Assembly: GCA_902388495.1 (NCBI GenBank)
Contig: CABMPP010000001.1
Span: 248,001 to 312,000 of the forward strand
Length of the DNA stretch: 64,000 bases
Direction: 5' to 3'
Source of the DNA: an uncultured Bacteroides sp.
GTDB lineage: Bacteria; Bacteroidota; Bacteroidia; Bacteroidales; Bacteroidaceae
Made by a program: the position numbers and the translations under genes. Positions 8,626 through 18,814 of this stretch are shown piece by piece. Position 1 is the first letter of the stretch. Each line of letters begins with the position of its first letter. The notes beneath the pieces were generated by a model, which was given only the letters and a program-made list of their open reading frames with translations, ran no database searches and was not told where the DNA came from.

Positions 8626-9960
8626 TTACAGCGCCCTAACACAGTCTTTAAACTGATCGCCGCGGTCTTCGTAACTCTTGAAGAGGTCGAAGCTGGCACA
8701 GCAAGGGCTGAGCAATACGGTTTCGCCTTTCTTTGCCAGTTTGAAGGCTGCATCTACGGCATCTTTCATTCCGGTCTGCACATCGGCTACGGGCAGTCCC
8801 ATGCGGTCGAAGAACTCATGTAACTTCTCGTTGTGCAGTCCCAGGTACACCAGGGCGGAACACTTCTCGCGTACAAGGTCTTCTATCTCGGTGTAATCGT
8901 TTCCTTTGTCCTTACCGCCAAGGATAAGCACTGTCTTGGTTTTCATGCTTTGCAAGGCATACCAGCAGGAATTGACGTTCGTGGCTTTGGAGTCGTTGAT
9001 GAATTCCACACCGCGTACGGTGGCAACCTTCTCCAACCGGTGCTCCACTCCTTTGAAGTCGGACAGCGCCTGGCGGATGTATTCTTTCTGTATGCCGGCA
9101 AGGTTGGCAGAGATACCGGCAGCCAAGGAATTGTACAAGTTATGAGTACCCTGCAAAGCCAGTTTTTCCTGCTCCATGTTGAAGGCTATCGGCTCGTTGA
9201 TTTCCACTTCTCCGTCTTCCACGTAGGCGATGGCTCCGTCTTCTTTTACGGCGGCAAAGGGGTAGAGCTGCGCTTTCAGCCCGTGCTTGTCCAGTTCGCG
9301 TTTGATGATGGGGTCATCGTTCCAGTAGATGAAAGCATCTTCCGGTGTCTGGTTCTGGGTGATGCGGAATTTGGCATCTACGTACTTCTGCATGCAGTGG
9401 TCGTAGCGGTCCAGGTGGTCGGGCGTGATGTTCATCAGCACGGCGATATTGGCACGGAACTTATACATGTTGTCCAGCTGGAAGGAACTCAGTTCGATGA
9501 CGTAATAGTCGTGCTGTTCGGTGGCTACCTGCAAGGCGAGGCTGTTGCCTATGTTTCCCGCCAGCCCTACGTTCAGTCCCGCACTCTTGAAGATGTGGTA
9601 GATGAGGGAAGTGGTGGTAGTCTTTCCGTTCGATCCGGTGATGCAGATCATCTTGGCATTCGTATAGCGGCCGGCAAACTCTATCTCGGAGATGACAGGC
9701 GTGCCTTTCTCTTTCAGTTTCAGAATAAGCGGAGCATCATTGGGGATGCCGGGACTTTTCACCACTTCATCGGCGTTCAATATCAGTTCTTCGGTGTGGT
9801 GTCCTTCTTCCCAGGCGATGCCATACTTGTCCAGCAGTTCCTTGTATTTGTCTTTGATGGCGGACATGTCGGAAACGAACGTGTCGAAACCTTTCACTTT
9901 GGCGAGTACGGCAGCACCTGCGCCGCTTTCGCCTGCTCCTAAAATTACAATTCTACTCAT
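8626..9960 (-). CDS. murD: UDP-MurNAc-L-alanine--D-glutamate ligase
   Basis: MurD adds D-glutamate to UDP-MurNAc-L-Ala. I placed the start at 9960 (MSRIVILGAGESGAG, 444 residues), because the longer open frame to 10242 overlaps mraY and the added residues have no Mur ligase character. The N-terminal Rossmann loop LGAGESGAG is at residues 7-15, the ATP-binding loop GSNGKTTTT at 109-117, and NDSKATN and SPCCASFDLF mark the C-terminal domain. The distance to mraY is 11 bp. Confidence 0.97.
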   Translation of the reverse strand: MSRIVILGAGESGAGAAVLAKVKGFDTFVSDMSAIKDKYKELLDKYGIAWEEGHHTEELILNADEVVKSPGIPNDAPLILKLKEKGTPVISEIEFAGRYTNAKMICITGSNGKTTTTSLIYHIFKSAGLNVGLAGNIGNSLALQVATEQHDYYVIELSSFQLDNMYKFRANIAVLMNITPDHLDRYDHCMQKYVDAKFRITQNQTPEDAFIYWNDDPIIKRELDKHGLKAQLYPFAAVKEDGAIAYVEDGEVEINEPIAFNMEQEKLALQGTHNLYNSLAAGISANLAGIQKEYIRQALSDFKGVEHRLEKVATVRGVEFINDSKATNVNSCWYALQSMKTKTVLILGGKDKGNDYTEIEDLVREKCSALVYLGLHNEKLHEFFDRMGLPVADVQTGMKDAVDAAFKLAKKGETVLLSPCCASFDLFKSYEDRGDQFKDCVRAL

Positions 9961-9971
9961 ATATGTTCTAC

Positions 9972-11240
9972 TTATCTTATCTTCAATGTTATAATCGTTA
10001 TCGCTGCCAGCACAATGGTTACAATCCAGAAGCGGACGGTAATCTTCGATTCGTGGAACAGCTTCTCCGGTTTGGTGAACACTACGCTGCATCCCGGTTC
10101 TATCAGGCTCATGGAAGTACGGAAGTGGTCGTGTATCGGTGTCCGCTTGAAGAGTCGTTGCTTTACGCCCTTCCGCTTGCCCGCCTTGTAGTAGAAGCGC
10201 TGCAGGATGACCGACAGATTCTCTACAAGGAATACCCCGCAAAGAATAGGTATCAGCAGTTCCTTATGGATGATGATGGCAAATACGGCGATGATACCGC
10301 CAATCGTCAGACTGCCCGTATCGCCCATAAATACCTGTGCCGGATAGGCGTTGTACCACAAGAAACCGATGAGGGCACCGATAAAGGCGCAGATAAAGAT
10401 TACCAGTTCCTGCGAGCCGGGAATGTACATGATGTTCAGATATCCGGCGTATTCAATGTGGCTGGATACGTAAGCCAGTATTCCCAGCGTCAATCCGATG
10501 ATGGCGGAGTTGCCTGCTGCCATGCCGTCCATGCCGTCGTTCAGGTTGGCACCGTTGGAAACGGCAGTAACCACAAAGATGGTGATGATGACAAACAGTA
10601 CCCAGCCCACCGTCTGCGCATGCTCGCCCATAAAGCCTACGAGGTCGGAATAGTCGAAGTTATTGCTTTTGAAGAACGGAATCGTGGTTTGCGTAGCCTT
10701 GATTTCTTTGGCGGCATGTACCACTTCTATCCCTCCGTCCGGCTTCTGTATCTCGATGTTTTCACGGATCACAACCTGCGGGCTGAGGTAAAGCGTCAGT
10801 CCCACGATCAGTCCCAGACCTACCTGGCCGATAACCTTGAACTTGCCGTGCAGTCCTTCCTTATCTTTCTTGAATATCTTGATGTAATCGTCGGCAAACC
10901 CCAGTGAACCCAGCCATACGGTGGTAATCAGCATCAATATCATGTAGATATTGTCCAACCTGCCCAGCAGCAGGCAGGGGATGAGTATGGCAAAGATGAT
11001 AATGACACCGCCCATGCTGGGCACGCCTACCTTGTTCACACCGAACGGGTCGATGCTGGCATCGCGTTGCGTTTCGGTAATCTGCTTCCGTTTCAGCAGG
11101 TTGATGAACTTGTCGCCCCAGATACTCGAAATGAGCAATGCCAGGATGATGGCCATCAACGAGCGGAATGATGTATAGGAGAACATCCCCGCACCGGGGA
11201 AGTCGTATTTATCTAACCATTGGAATAAGTAATAAAGCAT
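9972..11240 (-). CDS. mraY: Phospho-N-acetylmuramoyl-pentapeptide transferase
   Basis: MraY transfers phospho-MurNAc-pentapeptide to undecaprenyl phosphate to form lipid I in the inner membrane. The 422-residue protein has about ten membrane helices. It shows the aspartate motif LGFADDYIK, then NDGMDGMAAG, FMGDTGSL and the PIHDHF loop near the C-terminus, which together form the Mg-dependent active site. It is some 60 residues longer than the E. coli enzyme because of an extra loop after the first aspartate motif (around VIRENIEIQKPDGGIE), which I see as typical of Bacteroidetes. It is 18 bp from murE. Confidence 0.97.
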   Translation of the reverse strand: MLYYLFQWLDKYDFPGAGMFSYTSFRSLMAIILALLISSIWGDKFINLLKRKQITETQRDASIDPFGVNKVGVPSMGGVIIIFAILIPCLLLGRLDNIYMILMLITTVWLGSLGFADDYIKIFKKDKEGLHGKFKVIGQVGLGLIVGLTLYLSPQVVIRENIEIQKPDGGIEVVHAAKEIKATQTTIPFFKSNNFDYSDLVGFMGEHAQTVGWVLFVIITIFVVTAVSNGANLNDGMDGMAAGNSAIIGLTLGILAYVSSHIEYAGYLNIMYIPGSQELVIFICAFIGALIGFLWYNAYPAQVFMGDTGSLTIGGIIAVFAIIIHKELLIPILCGVFLVENLSVILQRFYYKAGKRKGVKQRLFKRTPIHDHFRTSMSLIEPGCSVVFTKPEKLFHESKITVRFWIVTIVLAAITIITLKIR

Positions 11241-11258
11241 GTTTCTGGAAGATATTAG

Positions 11259-12707
11259 TTAGTTCATTATTTCGTTGAGTATCTCCTTATCGTCGAAGTG
11301 ATGCTTCACCCCCTTAATCTCCTGATAATTCTCGTGTCCCTTTCCGGCAACGAGGATTACGTCTCCCGCTTGTGCCAGCATGCAAGCTGTCTTGATGGCT
11401 TCCCGGCGGTCGGCGATGCTGATTGTCTTCTGCATATCGTCCTTGTCCAGTCCTGCCAGCATATCGTTGATGATATCCTGCGGCTCTTCAAAACGCGGGT
11501 TGTCCGAGGTGATGATGACGCGGTCGCTGGCTTTGGCTGCTTCCTTTGCCATAATGGGACGCTTGCCTTTGTCGCGGTTGCCGCCTGCACCTACTACGGT
11601 GATTACCTTGCCTTTTCCTTCCAGCACTCCGTGAATGGCGTTCAATACATTGACCAGTGCATCCGGGGTATGGGCATAGTCCACAATGGCGGTGAAACCT
11701 TTGGGTGAACGTATGGCATCGAAACGTCCCGCTACCGGATGGAGGGTGCTGAGGGCAACGAGTACCTCTTCCTCTTTCTTGCCCAGCAATACGGCAGCGC
11801 CGAATACGGCAAGCAGGTTGTAGGCATTGAACTTGCCGATGAAGTGTACAGCCAACTCCTGGTTGTTGAAGTCGAGCAGCATGCCTTCGAAATGAGATTC
11901 CAATACCTTGCCTTTGAAGTCGCTGAGGCTGCGCAGGGAGTAAGTATATACTTTGGAACGTGTGTTCTGAGTCATCACCAGCCCGTTCTTGTCATCCAGA
12001 TTCGTCAGGCTGAAGGCACCCTTGGGCATATCATCGAAGAATTTCTTTTTGGCTTTGAGGTAGTTCTCCACTGTTTTGTGATAGTCCAGGTGGTCGCGCG
12101 TCAAATTACTGAAGATGCCGCCGGCAAACTTCAATCCACTGATGCGCTTCTGGGCAATGGAGTGGGAGCTGACTTCCATAAAGGCATACTTGCAACCGGA
12201 GTCGGCCATTTCGCCCAGCAGGCGGTTCAGCGTAATGGGGTCGGGGGTAGTATGCTCGGTAGGTACGGGCTGGTCGTCGATGTAATTGCATACGGTAGAA
12301 ATCAGTCCGACTTTATAGCCGAAATAGCGGAATGTATTATATAATAAGGTAGCGATGGTCGTTTTTCCGTTTGTTCCGGTCACGCCTACAAGTTCCATTT
12401 TGGAGGTAGGGTCGCCATAGAAGGTGGTGGCTATTTTGCCCACTGCATCTTCACTGTCTTTCACCACGATGTAGGTGACGCCTGCGTTCAGCTTTTCAGG
12501 CATTTCCTCGCAGAGCACGGCAACGGCTCCTTTGTCGATGGCTGCCGGGATATAGGCATGCCCGTCGGTCTGCGTGCCACGCATGGCCATAAACAGATGT
12601 CCGGCTTCTACCAGGCGGGAATCTATATTAACCCCTGCTATCTCCATCTCTGTACTTCCGGTAACTTGGACCGGTTGTATCGCTTTCAACAAATCACTAA
12701 GTTTCAT
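11259..12707 (-). CDS. murE: UDP-MurNAc-tripeptide ligase (meso-DAP type)
   Basis: MurE adds the third stem-peptide residue. I placed the start at 12707 ([13 protein letters not shown], 482 residues); the upstream open frame to 12986 lies inside ftsI. The ATP-binding loop GTNGKTT is at 111-117. DNPR at 402-405 is the motif known to select meso-diaminopimelate over lysine, so the peptidoglycan is predicted to be DAP-type. KGHE follows near the C-terminus. It lies 47 bp after ftsI. Confidence 0.97.
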   Translation of the reverse strand: MKLSDLLKAIQPVQVTGSTEMEIAGVNIDSRLVEAGHLFMAMRGTQTDGHAYIPAAIDKGAVAVLCEEMPEKLNAGVTYIVVKDSEDAVGKIATTFYGDPTSKMELVGVTGTNGKTTIATLLYNTFRYFGYKVGLISTVCNYIDDQPVPTEHTTPDPITLNRLLGEMADSGCKYAFMEVSSHSIAQKRISGLKFAGGIFSNLTRDHLDYHKTVENYLKAKKKFFDDMPKGAFSLTNLDDKNGLVMTQNTRSKVYTYSLRSLSDFKGKVLESHFEGMLLDFNNQELAVHFIGKFNAYNLLAVFGAAVLLGKKEEEVLVALSTLHPVAGRFDAIRSPKGFTAIVDYAHTPDALVNVLNAIHGVLEGKGKVITVVGAGGNRDKGKRPIMAKEAAKASDRVIITSDNPRFEEPQDIINDMLAGLDKDDMQKTISIADRREAIKTACMLAQAGDVILVAGKGHENYQEIKGVKHHFDDKEILNEIMN

Positions 12708-12754
12708 ATACCTTATTATATATACTATATTAATTCTCTTTTTGGTTTTAATCA

Positions 12755-14920
12755 TCAATGGCGCATGGTCAGCAGAATCGTCTGTCCTTTTACAATCCGG
12801 TTGCCGCTTGGAATGGACTGGCTTTTCACCCGTCCCACGCCGCTTATTCTTACTTTCAGACCTTTGCTTTCCAGCAGGTAGACGGCATCTTTGGCTCCCA
12901 TGCCGATGACGTTGGGCACTGTGGCTGAAGATACTACCTGGTCTTGCAGGATTACTGCCTCCGGTGCAGCCTGGGTGTGTCCCCACAACTCCTTCCGCTT
13001 CTGGCCGGAGAATTGTTTCTGAACGGGGACATTCAATTCATTCAGCACATAAAGCGCCTCGTTCATTTCCCCGCCTTTCACGGCAGGAATGACGTTGGTA
13101 GTGCTGTCTATGGCATTGCGTATATCAAAACGCAGGTCTTTGGCATAAACTCTTTCTGCAATCTTTCCGAATACGCTACCTGCCATCAGACCGCCCGAAG
13201 CGGGAAGTCCCGGTTTCTGTATGGAGACGATGCAGCTATACTTCGGTGCTTCTGAGGGGAAATAACCGCAGAAGCTCACGAGGTAGTTCACCCGTCCCGA
13301 TTTGTATCCGGCGGCTCCCTGCGAAATCTGTGCCGTACCCGTCTTACCCGATACGGAGAACTGCTTGCTTCCCGCCGGCTTTGCCAATCCTTCGGACACT
13401 ACTTTCCGCAGGATTTCACGAATCTGTTCCAGGGTGCGGTCAGAGCATATTTTAGGATTGATGACTTCCGTAGGATATTCCTTGATGACTTCGCCGTCTT
13501 TCACTGCTGCCTTCACGAACTTCGGGCGTACCATCGTGCCGTTGTTGGCTATGGCATTGTAGAAGGTCAGGATGTTCATCGGCGGCACTTGGGTTTCATA
13601 ACCGATGCTCATCCACGGCAGGGTAGTCTTGGCAAAATAGCGTTCTTTCGGACCTTTGATGTTCGGCTTTCCTTCGCCGGGTATTTGCAGGTGCAAGGGC
13701 TGGTCGATGCTCATGCGCTTCAGTCCGTCCACATACTTCTGCGGATTGTCCTTGTAATGCTTGTCGATAAGGTAGGAGACACCCACGTTGGACGAAACTT
13801 CCAGGATGCGTGTCACGTTTATCTTACCGTAGCCGCCGCGGTGCCAGTTGTGGTCCCTCATCTTGCTGCCGTACATGTTCATGATACCGTTGCCGGTGTC
13901 CACTTCAGTGTCCGGCGTAATCTTTCCGTCTTCCAGTGCTACCATGATAGAGGCGGTCTTGAAGGTAGAACCCGGTTCCAGCATATCGCTGATGGCATTA
14001 CTGTTCATTTCGTAATAGTTGCCGTCACCTGCTTTCATCATGTTGACGATGGCTTTTACTTCTCCCGTGGCTACTTCCATCAGTACGGCTACGCCTACGT
14101 TGGCATTGATTTCTTTCAGCTTGTCTACCAGTGCCTTTTCGCAGATGTCCTGCATGCCCACATCGAGTGTGGAAACAATGTCGCAGCCATCCACCGGAGG
14201 CAGGTCTACGATGTTGAGGTATTTGTTCATTACCTTTTGACGGTGAGTGATGCCGTCGCGGCCTTTCAACAGGGTATCGAAGGCAAGCTCGATACCGTTA
14301 CGGGCTCCCATGGCGGTATCGGCGTAGAGGCGTCCCAGGGTTTGGGCAGCGAGAGAGCCGAACGGCTTCTTGCGTTGGTTGTAAACCTGTTCGTGGAAAC
14401 CGCCTTTGTATTTGTTCATCTTGAATACCGGCAGCCGCTTTGCTTCCTTGTATTGGATGTAGGAGATACGGCGGTTGCGGTTGGGCAGGATGTTGTAGTT
14501 CCGGCTTTTCATTTCCCGTCCCTTGCGCAGATGGTTCTTGAAGGTGTTTACGCTGACGTCGGGGAAGATTTGGTTGAGCCCGATGCAGATAGAATCCAAA
14601 TTGGCTTTCCAAATGGAGTCTTTGCGCTGCTGGTCTTTCTTGCGGCGGGCTTCGTCCCGTTCGCCGGACATGAAGTCCATAAAGATTTTATATTCGGGCA
14701 GCGAACTTGCCATCAGTTTGCCGTCCGAAGAAAGGATATTTCCCCGGTTGGGCTTTACCGTTACATTCTCTTTCACGAAACGATCGGCTACGTCGTGCCA
14801 GTATTGTCGTTCGGCAAACATAATCATGGCGCCTTTCACGACAATGGCTATCCCCACCAGTCCCAGAAGAAGGACGACGAAGGAGTAACGGGTCATTATA
14901 TTTTTCTTATTTACGGCCAA
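12755..14920 (-). CDS. ftsI: Septal transpeptidase FtsI (PBP3) with PASTA domain
   Basis: This class B penicillin-binding protein cross-links septal peptidoglycan with FtsW. The 721-residue protein has one N-terminal transmembrane helix at about 11-33, a dimerisation region, and the transpeptidase domain. The three penicillin-binding motifs are present: STFK with the nucleophile at Ser318, SSN at 376-378, and KTG at 526-528. The C-terminus from about residue 660 is a single PASTA domain ([19 protein letters not shown]). PASTA domains are absent from E. coli FtsI but usual in this phylum. An alternative start at the Met at residue 9 is possible. Confidence 0.96.
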   Translation of the reverse strand: MAVNKKNIMTRYSFVVLLLGLVGIAIVVKGAMIMFAERQYWHDVADRFVKENVTVKPNRGNILSSDGKLMASSLPEYKIFMDFMSGERDEARRKKDQQRKDSIWKANLDSICIGLNQIFPDVSVNTFKNHLRKGREMKSRNYNILPNRNRRISYIQYKEAKRLPVFKMNKYKGGFHEQVYNQRKKPFGSLAAQTLGRLYADTAMGARNGIELAFDTLLKGRDGITHRQKVMNKYLNIVDLPPVDGCDIVSTLDVGMQDICEKALVDKLKEINANVGVAVLMEVATGEVKAIVNMMKAGDGNYYEMNSNAISDMLEPGSTFKTASIMVALEDGKITPDTEVDTGNGIMNMYGSKMRDHNWHRGGYGKINVTRILEVSSNVGVSYLIDKHYKDNPQKYVDGLKRMSIDQPLHLQIPGEGKPNIKGPKERYFAKTTLPWMSIGYETQVPPMNILTFYNAIANNGTMVRPKFVKAAVKDGEVIKEYPTEVINPKICSDRTLEQIREILRKVVSEGLAKPAGSKQFSVSGKTGTAQISQGAAGYKSGRVNYLVSFCGYFPSEAPKYSCIVSIQKPGLPASGGLMAGSVFGKIAERVYAKDLRFDIRNAIDSTTNVIPAVKGGEMNEALYVLNELNVPVQKQFSGQKRKELWGHTQAAPEAVILQDQVVSSATVPNVIGMGAKDAVYLLESKGLKVRISGVGRVKSQSIPSGNRIVKGQTILLTMRH

Positions 14921-14948
14921 TTTTATCTACTGTTTACGTTTTACAATC

Positions 14949-15311
14949 TTATTTCTTTATCAGATACGGCGGATGGGTGGAGGTCTGCAAATCGCTCTCT
15001 TTGGTTGATATATATTCCTCAATGCGCGATTGCCGGCTCCGTTCCATCAGTTCCGAGCTGCGTGTCAAGGCATCGTACTTGATGTCTATAAGCTCTTTCT
15101 TGAGCCTGTCTATTTCTATCATCTGCTGCTGGCAGGCGTAGCGATTGTGTATATAGAACAGAATAAGTACCATGATGAGGACTATCAGCTTGGTCTGCCG
15201 ACGGAAAAAGTCAGTAGCCAGGATGTCGCCACCAATGATATTCTTCAGTGAGGTGCGCTTTTTCGCCTTTTCAGTTTTCTTTCCTTCTTGTTTATTTTCC
15301 ATTTCACTCAT
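14949..15311 (-). CDS. FtsL-like division protein
   Basis: This 120-residue protein has a basic N-terminus, one transmembrane helix at about residues 42-57, and a helical periplasmic segment likely to form a coiled coil (MIEIDRLKKELIDIKYDAL). That is the topology of FtsL, which pairs with DivIC/FtsB and FtsQ. The name rests on topology and on the position between rsmH and ftsI, where ftsL is normally found, because FtsL sequences are poorly conserved. A second possible start is the Met at residue 4. Confidence 0.8.
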   Translation of the reverse strand: MSEMENKQEGKKTEKAKKRTSLKNIIGGDILATDFFRRQTKLIVLIMVLILFYIHNRYACQQQMIEIDRLKKELIDIKYDALTRSSELMERSRQSRIEEYISTKESDLQTSTHPPYLIKK

Positions 15312-15347
15312 CGCTTTATTACTTTATCGCCTTATCGCTCTGTCATC

Positions 15348-16271
15348 TTATTCCTTTATCATCTTCTCTGCAATTCTCAGTTTGGCGCTTCGCGAACGTG
15401 GGTTCCGCTCTATCTCTGCTTCGTCCGGAACAATCACTTTGTTGTTCACCTGCCGGAAAGGAGTCAGCACGTTTCCGAAGAAGTCTTTTTCCGCCTTGCC
15501 TTCCACATTGCCGGTCTTCATGATATTTTTTACCATGCGGTCTTCCAGTGAGTGGTAAGTGATTACAACCAGCCGTCCACCCGGCTTCAGGGCTTCTGTG
15601 GCGGCATACAGCATCTCTTTCAGCGCTTCCATTTCCTGATTTACTTCAATGCGCAGGGCTTGGAATACTTTTGCCAGCTCTTTCTTCTCGCGTTCGCGGC
15701 CGAAGAGAGGTTTGATGATTTCCAGAAATTCGCCGATGGTTGTTATCTTCTGCGTGGTGCGTGCCTTTGCAATGACGGATGCCAGTTTGCGGCTGTTCTT
15801 CAGTTCGCCGTACAGGTAGAATATATCTGCCAGGCGTTCTTCACTGTAAGTATTCACTACGTCGGCAGCAGTGGCACCGGCGCGCTTGTTCATGCGCATG
15901 TCCAGCGCTCCGTCAAAGCGGAAGGAGAACCCCCGCTCGCTATCGTCGAAGTGGTGGGACGATACGCCGAGGTCGGCAAGTATGGCGTCCACTTCTTCAA
16001 TGTCGTGATACCGTAGGAAGTTATGCAGATAGCGGAAGTTACTGCGCACAAATGTAAAATGCGGGTCGTTCACAATGTTACGTTCCGCATCCTCGTCCTG
16101 GTCGAACCCCAGCAGACGTCCTCCGTCTCCCAGGCGGGAGAGTATCTCACGGGAATGTCCACCACCGCCAAACGTAACATCTACGTATGTGCCGTCCGGT
16201 CGGATGTTCATTGCGTCTACGCTTGGCATCAGCAGCACCGGGATATGGTATGTCGTTTCTTCTTTCATCAT
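15348..16271 (-). CDS. rsmH: 16S rRNA (cytosine(1402)-N(4))-methyltransferase
   Basis: RsmH (MraW) methylates N4 of C1402 in 16S rRNA using S-adenosylmethionine. The SAM-binding loop VDVTFGGGGHSREIL is near the N-terminus, and the family motifs ILADLGVSSHHFD, RMNKRAG and ITYHSLEDRMVK follow. Starts at 16292, 16271 and 16268 are all in frame. I prefer the tandem ATGs at 16271/16268 (beginning MKEETTYHIPVL), because family members start there and the longer form overlaps the mraZ stop. The product is about 306 residues. Confidence 0.95.
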   Translation of the reverse strand: MMKEETTYHIPVLLMPSVDAMNIRPDGTYVDVTFGGGGHSREILSRLGDGGRLLGFDQDEDAERNIVNDPHFTFVRSNFRYLHNFLRYHDIEEVDAILADLGVSSHHFDDSERGFSFRFDGALDMRMNKRAGATAADVVNTYSEERLADIFYLYGELKNSRKLASVIAKARTTQKITTIGEFLEIIKPLFGREREKKELAKVFQALRIEVNQEMEALKEMLYAATEALKPGGRLVVITYHSLEDRMVKNIMKTGNVEGKAEKDFFGNVLTPFRQVNNKVIVPDEAEIERNPRSRSAKLRIAEKMIKE

Positions 16272-16284
16272 CAATAGCTGGTTG

Positions 16285-16788
16285 TTAGTCATTCATCACT
16301 TTGGCGTCTTCTCTATTTTCGCCCTCTTCTTCGCAGATATTCTCTTCTCCCAGCAGCCCCTCAAGAGTTTCGCTGAACTCTTCGGGACTCATGAACGGTT
16401 GGTCTGCACGCTCTTTTGCCCATATTTCGATGGTGTTGTCCATGCCGATAAAGCGTACATCGCTTTGTATGCCTGCCATTTGCAGGTAGCGTTTCGGCAG
16501 CAGGATGCGTCCGTTCCCATCGGGAGTCACCACTTCTGCATCGCTCACAAACTGGCGGAAGATGGCTTGTTGCTTGGCGTTCCACTTGTTCAGTCTCCGC
16601 CGTAGTTGGTTTTGCGTGGCAAACCATACGCTTTCGGGGTAGAGCACCAGGCAGTCCTGATATACGTCTTTACGCAATACGAGTCTCTCTTCGGATGCAG
16701 CCTGCAGCTGTTTCCGGAAGCCGGCAGGGATAAAAACTCTCCCTTTCGCGTCTGTTTTAGCTTCGATATTGCCTAAAAATTGTATCAT
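16285..16788 (-). CDS. mraZ: Transcriptional regulator MraZ
   Basis: MraZ is a DNA-binding regulator of its own division cluster and belongs to the AbrB-like double-psi barrel family. The 167-residue protein carries two MraZ repeats, each with the DxxxR motif: DAKGR near residue 13 and DGNGR near residue 91. The C-terminus has an extra acidic tail (EENICEEEGEN), so it is somewhat longer than the 152-residue E. coli protein. It is the first gene of the cluster, and a GTGGGG repeat that fits a MraZ operator lies about 35 bp upstream. Confidence 0.95.
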   Translation of the reverse strand: MIQFLGNIEAKTDAKGRVFIPAGFRKQLQAASEERLVLRKDVYQDCLVLYPESVWFATQNQLRRRLNKWNAKQQAIFRQFVSDAEVVTPDGNGRILLPKRYLQMAGIQSDVRFIGMDNTIEIWAKERADQPFMSPEEFSETLEGLLGEENICEEEGENREDAKVMND

Positions 16789-16822
16789 TTCTCACCTTAT
16801 TATAATAAGCGACGGTAAAAAT

Positions 16823-16850
16823 ACACATTTCCCCACAATTCCCCACAATC
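16823..16850 (-). promoter_or_regulatory. Candidate MraZ operator (GTGGGG repeats)
   Basis: On the minus strand, towards mraZ, the sequence reads TGTGGGGAAT, TGTGGGGAAA, TGTGTA: two full units and one partial unit at a 10-bp period. MraZ proteins are known to bind short GTGGG/TGGGN repeats at about 10-bp spacing in front of their own gene. A weak -7-like TATTTTTA follows immediately, so bound MraZ would cover the promoter. The promoter itself is an inference. Confidence 0.7.
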
Positions 16851-17191
16851 TTTTAACTAAAATCTTGCAGAGAAGTTTTCAACACCATGTTCATTACTTA
16901 TTTGTTTGATAATGAAGCTACTTTTGAAATGCTTTGTTGGTGGGGAGTTGCTGTAAATTTCCTTCGGTTTCACTGACTTTTGGGTGAGGAGGTGGATGTA
17001 AGGAACTCAGAAAAATGATCTGTCCGTTTCTCGAAAACGACAAATAGAACAATTTTATCTGCCTCTTACCTCCTTCTTACCCGGTTCTTACCCGAGTCTT
17101 ATCTGCTTCTTGTATTTTCCCACTCTATAGACAGGGAGAAAGTAGGGAGAAGGTCAGAAAAAGAAGAGAAATAGAACAGAAGAAGAATCCT

Positions 17192-17287
17192 TTTTGCAGG
17201 GCTACACCCTTTTGCCCGGATGGTGTAGCCATTTGCAGTAAAGGGTGTAGCCATCCAACGTATAGGGTGTAGCCCTGCAAAATGTAC
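17192..17287. repeat. 22-bp-period array B with 19-bp terminal inverted repeat
   Basis: The unit GGTGTAGCC starts at 17222, 17244 and 17266, an exact 22-bp period. An inverted copy of the unit opens the array. As a result 17192-17210 (TTTTGCAGGGCTACACCCT) is a perfect 19-bp reverse complement of 17264-17282, and the array could fold into one long hairpin. Confidence 0.8.
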
Positions 17288-17438
17288 CTTACAGATACTT
17301 CTGAGAGGGATGAAAGGGATTTCTCGTGGCTGTGACGGAAATATTCTTATTTCAAAATAAGAGGTGAAGCGAACGAAGATTTTGAGATTTTCGGGTATTT
17401 CCCATGAAAAGATTTTGAGGTATCGGGAATCATATCTA

Positions 17439-18755
17439 TTATTTCAGCATGTCTTCCAAAGAAAATCCCTTCTGAACCAAATTGTATTTAGAAAACTCTT
17501 TAGGCAAGTTCGCCACTTTCTGTGCCAGAAGTGTATAGCTGATTTTATCCGCGTTGCGCTTAACTTCAGCTACAATACCGTCTTTTTCGAAGTCGTTTAA
17601 TGCAATTAAATCAATCTCGTTCTCTCCTTTATTATCCCAATAGTTACCTACTTGAGTTACAGCCGTGGTTTCAGCAATTCTTTCACGAAAATACTTCTCC
17701 AGCATCCAACCACTATATTGTACGTAATGGCTTTTGATGTATTCATTGAGCAGGTCGTATTTCTCCAATTCAATGACCGATTGGTAGGGATAGATAAAAC
17801 GAAACCAGAAATTCAGGAAGTTATCTGACATGAACCAACGCAGATTCCTTGCTCCGGGTTTGGACAAGAGGGGAAGGCGCTTCTGAATGAGTGAATAATC
17901 CTCATAGAGATTTTTCAGATACGGACCGCTATTCTTTCCGATGATGCCGTCTATCTCGCTTTGGCGGGAGTTCCCCGAAGCAATCAATTGCAAGATAGAA
18001 AAGTAGGTGCTGTAATCGCGCCCGAATTCTTGTATCAGCATATCCTTGCCTTCTGTCAGTAATGGGGAATCGGGTTGTGTTACGAAGTCTATCATGGCAT
18101 CTTTGGTACAGGCACCGGCATCCATTAATAAATTTACGTATTTGGCTACTCCACCGGTTAATGTATACAGGCATAGTAAGTCCTCCGGTGTAAATGAAGG
18201 ATTGTAATCTTGCAAGATTTCTATGAGCACAGAAGTCTTAAAGGGCTTTAGGATGAATTTGGATGTCAGACGTCCAAACAAAGGCTCTTTACGGTCTTCA
18301 AAGAGTTGCTTCATCAGAGAATAAATAGAACCGCAAACAATAAGATTAATTTTGGCTTGCGATGCATACTGGTCCCAAATGTTCTGTATACCGCTGAAAA
18401 TAGAAGGGTTAACACGGTCAAAGTCTTGGAACTCATCAATAATGAGTGTGAAATGTTCCCGTGAAGCATATTGCATCAATGACTCGAATAATTCTATAAA
18501 ACGGTTGGGAGTGCCATAAATAGGAACGGATAATTTCTCTGTTATTTCTTTTTTGAAGGCCTCACACAATAGTGCTTCATTGGTGCGCGAGACGAACAGA
18601 TAAATGTATCGTTTCCCTTCAAAGACTTTTCGCAATAAGGTTGTTTTGCCTACGCGTCTACGTCCCATAATGACAGTGAAGCAGGCAGACGAAAGTGATT
18701 TCTCTTCCGTCCGTTGGAGCAATTCTATTTCTTCTTCGCGATTATAAAATCTCAT
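17439..18755 (-). CDS. AAA-type ATPase with DUF234 nuclease-like C-terminus
   Basis: This 438-residue protein belongs to the archaeal-ATPase/DUF234 group found widely in Bacteroides. Walker A is GRRRVGKTT at residues 31-39, and Walker B is LIIDEFQDF at about 104-112. A winged-helix-like middle part follows. The C-terminal DUF234 part contains EIDLIALN and then VAEVK, which has the spacing of a PD-(D/E)XK nuclease-like core. The substrate and biological role are unknown. It stands alone with its own promoter and has no partner gene nearby, so a defence or mobile-element origin cannot be shown from this window. Confidence 0.85.
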   Translation of the reverse strand: MRFYNREEEIELLQRTEEKSLSSACFTVIMGRRRVGKTTLLRKVFEGKRYIYLFVSRTNEALLCEAFKKEITEKLSVPIYGTPNRFIELFESLMQYASREHFTLIIDEFQDFDRVNPSIFSGIQNIWDQYASQAKINLIVCGSIYSLMKQLFEDRKEPLFGRLTSKFILKPFKTSVLIEILQDYNPSFTPEDLLCLYTLTGGVAKYVNLLMDAGACTKDAMIDFVTQPDSPLLTEGKDMLIQEFGRDYSTYFSILQLIASGNSRQSEIDGIIGKNSGPYLKNLYEDYSLIQKRLPLLSKPGARNLRWFMSDNFLNFWFRFIYPYQSVIELEKYDLLNEYIKSHYVQYSGWMLEKYFRERIAETTAVTQVGNYWDNKGENEIDLIALNDFEKDGIVAEVKRNADKISYTLLAQKVANLPKEFSKYNLVQKGFSLEDMLK

Positions 18756-18814
18756 AGTTTATCAGACTTATTATTAATTTAATCGTCATTAATTTAATGG
18801 CCATTTAATTATTG

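Larger units (their letters stand above)
16789..17438. other. 650-bp intergenic region upstream of mraZ
   Basis: The region separates mraZ from the minus-strand ATPase gene. It holds the candidate MraZ operator at 16823-16850 and the 22-bp array B with its terminal 19-bp inverted repeat at 17192-17287. Between about 16860 and 17190 I see only AT-rich sequence with no gene and no convincing promoter. Confidence 0.6.

Noticed and set aside
9961..10242. N-terminal extension of murD
   Set aside because: The extension overlaps mraY and shows no Mur ligase features; the Rossmann start MSRIVILGAG at 9960 fits the family. The murE extension (12708-12986) was rejected for the same reason, since it overlaps ftsI.
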